From Clostridia bacterium (GTDB lineage Bacteria; Bacillota; Clostridia; Christensenellales; Aristaeellaceae): DNA of 20,689 nucleotides. The notes under the pieces were generated by a model. The model was not told the DNA's origin, ran no database searches, and worked only from the letters and a program-made list of their open reading frames with translations. The number at the start of each line of letters is the position of its first letter. The stretch's first letter is position 1. Location of the stretch: positions 1 to 20,689 of the forward strand of contig CAAEUQ010000070.1 in assembly GCA_900759005.1 (NCBI GenBank), in the 5' to 3' direction. Of the stretch, positions 14,932 through 20,689 are shown piece by piece. The position numbers and the translations under genes were made by a program.

Positions 14932-16146
14932 ATGCTGCGGGACAAGAAAATCGTGCTGTGCGTCACCGGCGGAATCGCCGCATACAAGGCGTGCGAATTG
15001 ACCAGCCGGCTGAAAAAGCGCGGCGCGGAGGTGCGCGTCGTGCTTACGGTGCACGCCTGTTCGTTCGTCCCGCCGCTTACGTTCGAGACGCTCAGCGGCA
15101 ATCCCGCGTATACCGATGCGTTCGAGCGCAAATTCGAAATTGAGCACGTGGCGCTCGCCAAATGGGCGGACGCCGTTGTCGTTGCGCCGGCAACGGCGAA
15201 TATCCTTGCGAAAATGGCGTGCGGAATTGCGGACGAGCTCGTTTCCACCACGCTGCTCGCGGCGACTGCACCGGTTTTGGTCGCGCCCGCGATGAACGCG
15301 GCGATGTGGCGCAATCCGGCGACGCAGGCGAATGTGAATGCGCTTTCAGCACGCGGGATTCACTTTGTCGGGCCTGAATCCGGCTTCCTCGCGTGCGGGG
15401 ATGCGGACGTGGGCAGAATGAGCGAGCCAGAGCAGATCGTAAACGCGCTGGAACGAATGCTGGAGCCGGCAAAACGCGATTTGGAGGGCAAAACCGTGCT
15501 GGTCACAGCGGGCCCGACGGTTGAGAAAATCGATCCCGTCCGGTTTATTACGAACCGATCCACCGGCAAGATGGGCTATGCAATCGCCGAAGCCGCCGCC
15601 GAAAGGGGCGCGAAGGTGATTCTGGCGTCGGGTCCGGTGAACCTGAATGCGCCGAAGGGCGTGGAACGGATTCAGGTCGAAAGCTCGAAGCAGCTCTGCG
15701 ACGCGGTGCTTTCGCATTCGGGCGGCGCGGACGTCGTGATTCAGGCTGCTGCGCCCGCGGATTTTACGCCGGAAACCGTCGCGGAACATAAGATCAAAAA
15801 GACCGGCGACGAGATGACGCTGAAGCTGGTTCCGACGACGGACATCGCGCGCGAGCTCGGCAGGCGGAAAAAGCCGAATCAGATTCTGGTTGCGTTTGCG
15901 GCGGAGACGGACGATCTGATCGAGAATGCAAAGCGCAAACTTGAAAAGAAGAACGCCGATCTCGTGGTCGCCAACGATGTGACGCGTCCCGGGGCGGGAT
16001 TTGGCACGGAAACGAACATCGTAACGCTCGTGACGCGCGATCGCGCGGAGGCGCTCCCAATGATGTCCAAGCGCGGCGTGGCAGACGCGATTCTCGATTG
16101 CGTTTCGATGCTTTTGAAGGAGAACGGATGCGATACTGCGATGTGA
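14932..16146 (+). CDS. coaBC: Bifunctional phosphopantothenoylcysteine decarboxylase/phosphopantothenate-cysteine ligase
   Basis: CoaBC carries out two steps of coenzyme A synthesis: joining phosphopantothenate to cysteine, then FMN-dependent decarboxylation to phosphopantetheine. The 404-residue protein begins with the flavoprotein CoaC domain (CVTGGIAAYKA; catalytic His in EHVALAKWAD; PAMNAAMW; the cysteine lid ACGDADVGRMSEP). CoaB begins near residue 187 (VTAGPTVEKIDPVRFITNRS, then TGKMG, and later AAPADF with KIKK). The CoaB motif AGPT replaces the more frequent AGGT. The ATG at 14932 follows AAGGAAGG about eight bases upstream. The gene overlaps priA by 19 bases. Confidence 0.95.
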   Translation: MLRDKKIVLCVTGGIAAYKACELTSRLKKRGAEVRVVLTVHACSFVPPLTFETLSGNPAYTDAFERKFEIEHVALAKWADAVVVAPATANILAKMACGIADELVSTTLLAATAPVLVAPAMNAAMWRNPATQANVNALSARGIHFVGPESGFLACGDADVGRMSEPEQIVNALERMLEPAKRDLEGKTVLVTAGPTVEKIDPVRFITNRSTGKMGYAIAEAAAERGAKVILASGPVNLNAPKGVERIQVESSKQLCDAVLSHSGGADVVIQAAAPADFTPETVAEHKIKKTGDEMTLKLVPTTDIARELGRRKKPNQILVAFAAETDDLIENAKRKLEKKNADLVVANDVTRPGAGFGTETNIVTLVTRDRAEALPMMSKRGVADAILDCVSMLLKENGCDTAM

Positions 16147-18353
16147 TCGTCGATCTGTCCGCAGAGGCGGTCGACCGGCTGTTTACGTATTCCGTGCCGG
16201 ATGATTTGGAAATCGGTGCGGGCTGGCAGGTCGAGGTTCCGTTCGGGCCGCGCGCGCTCGAGGGCTTCGTGGTTTCGATGAAGGACAGCTGTGCGCTGGA
16301 GAAGGGCAGGGTAAAGCCCGTTCGCCGCGCGGTGCGCGATTATCCGGTGATTTTGCCGGAGTTGATTGAGCTTGCGAAATGGATGCACGAGCGATACCTG
16401 TGCAATCTCGTGGACGCGCTGCGGCTGATGGTGCCGGCACAGATGCGCGGCGACCGTGTGCACGCGCGCACGAAACGAACGGCGCATTTGCTCTGGACGG
16501 AAACACAGGTACACATTTTCAAAAACGCAAATCCCCGCGCGACGGCGCAGATCGAAGCGCTGGAAACGCTTTTGCGCGGCGATTGCGAAACGGCGAGGTT
16601 TTCTCCGTCCGCGGTAAAGGCGCTTGAAGGCAAGGGCGCGATTGCCGTCGGAACGGAAGAGGTACGCAGAAAGCCGCGGCTTTTGACCGATGAATCGCGT
16701 TCGCGCGATCCGGAGCTGATGCCGGGACAGAAACGTGCGGTGGACGAGATCGTCGGCGCGCTGGATTCGGGAGGCGGCAGGTTTCTCCTAAACGGCGTGA
16801 CCGGCAGCGGCAAGACCGAGGTCTATATCCGCGTGATCCGAAGGGCGCTGGAAACGGGAAAGGGCGCGATTGTGCTCGTTCCCGAAATCGCTCTGACGCC
16901 GCAGATGGTTTCATGGCTGCACGCGCGCTTCGGCGGCGACGCGGCGGTACTGCATTCGCAGTTGAGCGCGGGCGAGCGATACGACGAATGGCGCAGAATT
17001 CGATTTGGGGAAGCGCGGGTTGTAATCGGTGCGCGCAGCGCGGTGTTTGCGCCGGTGAAAAATCTGGGTGCGATCATCATCGACGAGGAGCATGAGCACA
17101 CGTATCAGTCCGATACGCGCCCGCGGTACGACGCGCGCGAAATCGCGTGGAAGCGAATGGACGATCTTGGCGGCGTGCTGGTGCTGGGCAGCGCGACGCC
17201 GTCGATTTCAAGCTATATGCGCGCGATGCCGGGCGTTCGCGCGGAAAACCGGCTTACATTGATCGAATTGCGTGAGCGCGTGATGGGAAGACCCATGCCG
17301 GAGGTCGAGCTGATCGATATGCGCGGCGAATTTGAAAGGGGCAATCATTCGATTTTCTCCGGAAAGCTCGCCGCGGCGCTGCGCGATTGTCTGGACGCGG
17401 GCAAGCAGGCGGTGCTGTTCATCAATCGCCGCGGACATTCGACATTCGTATCCTGCCGCGCGTGCGGATACGTGGTCAAATGCGCGCAGTGCGATGTGGC
17501 GATGACATATCACCAGTCCGAAAACCTGCTGAAATGCCATTACTGCGGCAATCAGATGCTCCCGCCGACGCGATGCCCGGAATGCAAAAGCCGGTATATC
17601 AAGTATTTCGGCGCGGGTACGCAGAAGGTCGAGGAAGAGGTGAATCGCCTTTTCCCGGATGCGCGGACGGTGCGCGTGGACGTGGACACTACCCGCGAAA
17701 AGGACGCGCACGAAAAGCTGCTCGGGCGGGTTCGATCGGGCGAGGCGAACGTGATGATCGGCACACAGATGATCGCGAAGGGGCTGGATTTCCCGAAGGT
17801 TACGCTGGTCGGCGTGGTCGCGGCGGATATGACGCTGAACCTGCCCGATTACCGCAGCGCGGAGCGGACGTTCCAGCTGATTACGCAGGTCGCGGGCAGG
17901 GCAGGGCGCGCGGACGATCCCGGCAGGGTGATTGTTCAGACGTACGAGCCGGAGCATTACGCGATCAAACTTGCCGCCGAGCAGGATTACCGCGCGTTTT
18001 ATATGCAGGAAAGCCTGTATCGGCGAAAGGCGCTGTATCCGCCGTTTACGGTGATCGCGCGAATCGTGTTCAGTGCGCGGGACGCAAATCTTGCGCAAAA
18101 GGCAGCGGAGCGCGCGGAAAAGGAAATGAACGAATGGATCGACGCCTCCGGCGCGCGAAACGACGTCGTTCAAATGCGCGCGCTCGAGGCGCCGATCAAA
18201 CTGCTGCGCGGAATGGCGCGCTGGCAGGTGTTTCTAAAGATGTATTTCAAAGGCGACCTGCCGGGCGCGACGCGCCGGATGCAGGCGCTGGCGGACGAAG
18301 CGGAAAGCGGCGTGCGCGCCGAGCTGGAAGTCAATCCGTCGAACCTGTTTTAA
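16128..18353 (+). CDS. priA: Primosomal protein N' (replication restart helicase PriA)
   Basis: PriA recognises stalled forks and D-loops and reloads the replicative helicase. The 741-residue protein has the N-terminal 3'-DNA-binding domain (DRLFTYSVPDDLEIGAGWQV and VPFGPRALEGFV), Walker A GVTGSGKTEVY near residues 222-232, DEEHEHTYQSD as motif II, GSATPSI as motif III, and motifs V and VI (GTQMIAKGLDFP; QVAGRAGRA). Eight cysteines for two zinc sites lie at about 442-486 (CRAC, CAQC, CHYC, CPEC). The ATG at 16128 has AAGGAG six bases upstream and lies inside the end of coaBC. The position between coaBC and def is conserved among Bacillota. Confidence 0.96.
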   Translation: MRYCDVIVDLSAEAVDRLFTYSVPDDLEIGAGWQVEVPFGPRALEGFVVSMKDSCALEKGRVKPVRRAVRDYPVILPELIELAKWMHERYLCNLVDALRLMVPAQMRGDRVHARTKRTAHLLWTETQVHIFKNANPRATAQIEALETLLRGDCETARFSPSAVKALEGKGAIAVGTEEVRRKPRLLTDESRSRDPELMPGQKRAVDEIVGALDSGGGRFLLNGVTGSGKTEVYIRVIRRALETGKGAIVLVPEIALTPQMVSWLHARFGGDAAVLHSQLSAGERYDEWRRIRFGEARVVIGARSAVFAPVKNLGAIIIDEEHEHTYQSDTRPRYDAREIAWKRMDDLGGVLVLGSATPSISSYMRAMPGVRAENRLTLIELRERVMGRPMPEVELIDMRGEFERGNHSIFSGKLAAALRDCLDAGKQAVLFINRRGHSTFVSCRACGYVVKCAQCDVAMTYHQSENLLKCHYCGNQMLPPTRCPECKSRYIKYFGAGTQKVEEEVNRLFPDARTVRVDVDTTREKDAHEKLLGRVRSGEANVMIGTQMIAKGLDFPKVTLVGVVAADMTLNLPDYRSAERTFQLITQVAGRAGRADDPGRVIVQTYEPEHYAIKLAAEQDYRAFYMQESLYRRKALYPPFTVIARIVFSARDANLAQKAAERAEKEMNEWIDASGARNDVVQMRALEAPIKLLRGMARWQVFLKMYFKGDLPGATRRMQALADEAESGVRAELEVNPSNLF

Positions 18354-18368
18354 GTGAGGGTGTAATTT

Positions 18369-18836
18369 ATGGCGAAGAGAAAGATCGTATTGCTGGGTGA
18401 AGACGAGGTACTCAGGAAGCATTCGCGCCGCGTGGAAAAATTTGACAAGCGCCTGCGCACGCTGCTGGACGATATGGCGGAGACGATGATCGACGCAGAC
18501 GGCGTGGGTCTCGCCGCGCCTCAGGTGGGCGTGCTGAAGCGCTGCGTCGTGATCGACGCGGGCGACGGGCTGATCGAGCTGGTCAATCCCGAAATCGTTT
18601 CGATGGAAGGCTCCGTGATCGGTGCGGAGGGCTGCCTGTCGATTCCCGGCCGCCGCTGCACGGTGGATCGTCCGGAAAAGGTTACGGTGATCGCGCAGAA
18701 CCGCGACGGCGAATCCATTCGCCTGGAAGCTGAAGGACTGCTCGCGGTTGCGATCTGCCACGAGGTCGATCATCTGGACGGCATTCTCTATATCGATAAA
18801 ATGATCGAGGACGTTACCGACCAGATGGAGGACTGA
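18369..18836 (+). CDS. def: Peptide deformylase, first copy
   Basis: Peptide deformylase removes the formyl group from the N-terminal methionine of new proteins. All three motifs are intact in the 155 residues: GVGLAAPQ (45-52), EGCLS (87-91, metal ligand Cys89) and HEVDH (131-135, metal ligands His131 and His135, catalytic Glu132). GAGGG lies about nine bases before the ATG. It is 15 bp after priA and 3 bp before a second deformylase gene, with which it shares about 106 of 155 residues in an ungapped comparison by eye. Given its canonical motifs, this is probably the main housekeeping enzyme. Confidence 0.95.
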   Translation: MAKRKIVLLGEDEVLRKHSRRVEKFDKRLRTLLDDMAETMIDADGVGLAAPQVGVLKRCVVIDAGDGLIELVNPEIVSMEGSVIGAEGCLSIPGRRCTVDRPEKVTVIAQNRDGESIRLEAEGLLAVAICHEVDHLDGILYIDKMIEDVTDQMED

Positions 18837-19069
18837 TCCATGGCGAAGCGGAAAATCGCAATCCTCGGCTCGGACGACGCGCTGCGAAAGCGCGCCCGCA
18901 TTGTCACAAAGTTCGACGATCGTCTGCATACGCTGCTGGACGATATGGCGGAGACGATGTATGCGGCGAACGGCGCGGGTCTTGCCGCGCCGCAGGTCGA
19001 CGTGCTGAAAAGGTGCGTCGTGATCGATGTGGGCAGCGGGCTGATCGAGCTGGTCAATCCCGAAATCGT
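18459..19069 (+). repeat. Direct repeats shared by the two deformylase genes
   Basis: Two exact repeats link the genes: 30 bases at 18459-18488 and 18930-18959, and 32 bases at 18567-18598 and 19038-19069. Each pair is 471 bases apart, which equals the distance between the two start codons. The surrounding sequence differs far more, so these blocks mark either strong constraint or gene conversion. Confidence 0.85.
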
Positions 19070-19328
19070 ATCGACCGAGGGAGCGCGCGTCGGCGTGGAG
19101 AGCTGTTTGTCCGTGCCCGGCAGATGCGGGACGGTCGAGCGCCCGATAAAGGTTACGGTTCGCGCGCAGGATCGCTTCGGAAATCCGATTGAGATTGCCG
19201 GAGAGGGCTTCCTCGCGGTCGCGCTCTGCCATGAAATCGATCATCTGGACGGCGTGGTCTATGTCGATAAAATGATCGAAGATGTGTCCGATCGCTATCG
19301 CCAGGCAAAGAAGGAGGAAATTCAATGA
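18840..19328 (+). CDS. Peptide deformylase, second diverged copy
   Basis: This 162-residue protein is a tandem paralogue of the preceding deformylase. The metal ligands and catalytic glutamate are kept (Cys89, His131, Glu132, His135), so it may be active. Two motif residues differ: position 54, just after motif I, is Asp instead of Gly, and motif II reads ESCLS rather than EGCLS. Gly88 of this motif is normally very conserved. The C-terminus has a charged extension (RYRQAKKEEIQ). GGAGGA lies about nine bases before the ATG. The stop overlaps the fmt start as ATGA. Two identical stretches of 30 and 32 bases are shared with the first copy. Whether it has changed substrate range or drug sensitivity cannot be read here. 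Confidence 0.92.
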   Translation: MAKRKIAILGSDDALRKRARIVTKFDDRLHTLLDDMAETMYAANGAGLAAPQVDVLKRCVVIDVGSGLIELVNPEIVSTEGARVGVESCLSVPGRCGTVERPIKVTVRAQDRFGNPIEIAGEGFLAVALCHEIDHLDGVVYVDKMIEDVSDRYRQAKKEEIQ

Positions 19329-20278
19329 CGCGCGTTGCATTTATGGGAACGCCTGAATTCGCGGTGCCGTCTCTGAACGCGCTCGCCGCGGCGGGCTATG
19401 AAATCGCGGGCGTATTTACCCAGCCCGATCGTCCGGCGGGGCGCGGGCATAAGCTGGTTGCGTGTCCGGTCAAGGTGCGCGCGGTTGAATTGGGATTGCC
19501 CGTCTATCAGTTTGAAAAGCTGCGCTCGCCCGAGGGCGTTCAGACGCTGAAAAGCTTGGATATTGATCTGATGATCACCGCGGCGTTTGGGCAGATTCTG
19601 AATGCCGAGCTTTTAAGCATTCCTAAAATGGGCACGGTGAACGTTCACGCGTCGCTGCTGCCGCGACATCGCGGCTCCGCGCCGATCAACCGCTGCATTT
19701 TGGAGGGCGACGAGGTTGCGGGCGTGACTACGATGCTGACGGACGTCGGCATCGATACGGGTGCAATGCTTCTGCGCGCGGAAACGCCGGTCGGCGAAAA
19801 TGAAACGGCGGGCGAATTAACGGAGCGGCTGTCGAAGCTCGGCGCGGAGCTGCTGATTGAAACGCTGCCGAAATATCTTTCCGGCGAAATTCAGCCGATT
19901 GCGCAGGACGAATCTCAGGCGACCTACGAGCCAATGCTGAACAAGGAGATGGCGAAGGTCGACTGGACGCGTCCGGCGATTGAAATCGCGCGGCAGGTGC
20001 GTGGGCTGAATCCGTGGCCGTGCGCGGAGACGTCGTTTGCCGGCGGACGGCTCAAGATCTACATGGCGAAGCCGTCCGATCGCGTTTCGAATGCGCAGCC
20101 GGGCGAAGTGATTGCCTCCGGCACGAAGGAAGGATTGATCGTCGCGTGTGGCACAGGCAGCCTTGAACTGATCGAAATTCAGGCGCCTGGCGCAAAGCGA
20201 ATGACGGCGAAAGCCTATTTAACCGGCAAAAAAATCGAAACCGGAACGCGTTTCGGCGCGGATGAGGAGAAAAAATGA
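19325..20278 (+). CDS. fmt: Methionyl-tRNA formyltransferase
   Basis: Fmt formylates Met-tRNA of the initiator type using 10-formyltetrahydrofolate, the step that deformylase later reverses on the protein. The 317-residue protein has MGTPEFAVPSLNAL at the N-terminus, FTQPDRPAGRGHKL, the catalytic Asn and His in NVHASLLPRHRGSAPIN, the catalytic Asp in VGIDTGAM, and the C-terminal RNA-binding domain (VRGLNPWPCAET). AAGGAGG lies seven bases before the ATG. The gene is coupled by ATGA overlaps both to the second deformylase upstream and to the next gene downstream. Confidence 0.96.
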   Translation: MTRVAFMGTPEFAVPSLNALAAAGYEIAGVFTQPDRPAGRGHKLVACPVKVRAVELGLPVYQFEKLRSPEGVQTLKSLDIDLMITAAFGQILNAELLSIPKMGTVNVHASLLPRHRGSAPINRCILEGDEVAGVTTMLTDVGIDTGAMLLRAETPVGENETAGELTERLSKLGAELLIETLPKYLSGEIQPIAQDESQATYEPMLNKEMAKVDWTRPAIEIARQVRGLNPWPCAETSFAGGRLKIYMAKPSDRVSNAQPGEVIASGTKEGLIVACGTGSLELIEIQAPGAKRMTAKAYLTGKKIETGTRFGADEEKK

Positions 20279-20689
20279 AAGAACAGTACCGCGGCGAAAA
20301 GCCGAATTCGGAAAAGAAGACCGGAAAGCCGTACGAAAAGCGCGGAAATAAATCGAATGAAGGAAAGTCGTCTTATGGAAAGCGAGAAGAACGCGCGCCG
20401 CGCGGAGAGTTTGAACGCCGCGAAGGAAAGCCGTATGAGCATCGCGAAAGTAAGCCGCGCTTTGACAAGCGAGAAGAACGCGCACCGCGCGGAGAGTTTG
20501 AACGCCGCGAAGGAAAGCCGTATGAGCATCGCGAAAGTAAACCGCGCTTTGACAAGCGCGAAGAACGCGCGCCGCGCGGAGAATTCGAACGCCGCGAGGG
20601 AAAGCCGTATGAGCATCGCGAAAGTAAGCCGCGCTTTGACAAGCACGAAGAACGCGCGCCGCGCGGAGAATTCGAACGCCGCGAAGGAA
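20275..20689 (+). CDS. Protein with repetitive Arg/Glu/Lys-rich N-terminus, partial
   Basis: The ATG at 20275 overlaps the fmt stop (ATGA), with GAGGAG about seven bases upstream. The frame is open to the right edge, so only the first 138 residues are seen. After about 35 polar residues come three full copies and a partial fourth of a 29-residue unit (KREERAPRGEFERREGK, then PYEHRESKPRFD). The stretch is highly charged, has no hydrophobic core and is surely disordered. In related bacteria the gene after fmt is often rsmB, a 16S rRNA cytosine methyltransferase, or a metallopeptidase. A basic disordered tail would suit an RNA-binding enzyme, but this is inference from position only. I do not recognise the protein. 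Confidence 0.75.
   Translation, partial: MKEQYRGEKPNSEKKTGKPYEKRGNKSNEGKSSYGKREERAPRGEFERREGKPYEHRESKPRFDKREERAPRGEFERREGKPYEHRESKPRFDKREERAPRGEFERREGKPYEHRESKPRFDKHEERAPRGEFERREG
20380..20689 (+). repeat. 87-bp in-frame tandem repeat, 3.6 copies visible
   Basis: Copies begin at 20380, 20467, 20554 and 20641; the fourth is cut by the window end. Each encodes 29 residues. The copies differ at a number of third positions (for example CGA/CGC, GAG/GAA, TTT/TTC), yet the protein is unchanged in the first three copies; the only replacement seen is Arg to His at the second residue of copy four. Confidence 0.95.

Noticed and set aside
20215..20646. Long open frames opposite the 87-bp repeat that would encode a repeated Ala/Phe/Arg-rich protein
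   Set aside because: They are complements of the biased repeat codons, have no ribosome site, and run against fmt and the coupled downstream gene.

Overview
The window reads as a chromosomal, mostly housekeeping segment of a GC-rich Gram-positive bacterium, most likely a member of Bacillota class Clostridia. I infer this from the gene order yerC-pcrA-ligA and yicC-gmk-rpoZ-coaBC-priA-def-fmt, the strong Shine-Dalgarno sites in front of nearly every gene, and the phage-like regulators of a low-GC-Gram-positive type. No tRNA, rRNA, CRISPR array or insertion sequence is visible.

Left part (1-3490, minus strand): a partial membrane-protein gene, ruvB (Holliday-junction motor), murJ (lipid II flippase) and a small phage-type sigma-region-4-like regulator. 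This last gene is divergent from an S24-family self-cleaving repressor (3512-4156). The 180 bp between them is a compact switch: two good divergent promoters and three perfect inverted repeats, one between the two -35 boxes, one at the leftward start site and one in the leader. A 10-base sequence at the leftward -10 box recurs at the murJ promoter, so murJ-ruvB may belong to the same regulon.

Middle part (4157-8177, minus strand): a bidirectional terminator, a decayed fragment of a DUF1989 (urea carboxylase-associated) gene with two compensating frameshifts, a two-gene ABC transporter with its own consensus promoter, and a split threonine/serine exporter of the ThrE/YjjP-YjjB type.

Right part (8234-20689, plus strand): yerC-pcrA-ligA from a consensus promoter that lies back to back with the exporter promoter, then a tightly packed operon yicC-gmk-rpoZ-coaBC-priA-def-def-fmt that runs into a partial gene. 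The operon joins RNA turnover, GMP phosphorylation, the RNA polymerase omega subunit, coenzyme A synthesis, replication restart, and formylation/deformylation of initiator methionine. Two features stand out: a tandem duplicated peptide deformylase with a diverged second copy, and a last gene that starts with an 87-bp tandem repeat encoding an almost unchanging 29-residue Arg/Glu/Lys-rich unit.
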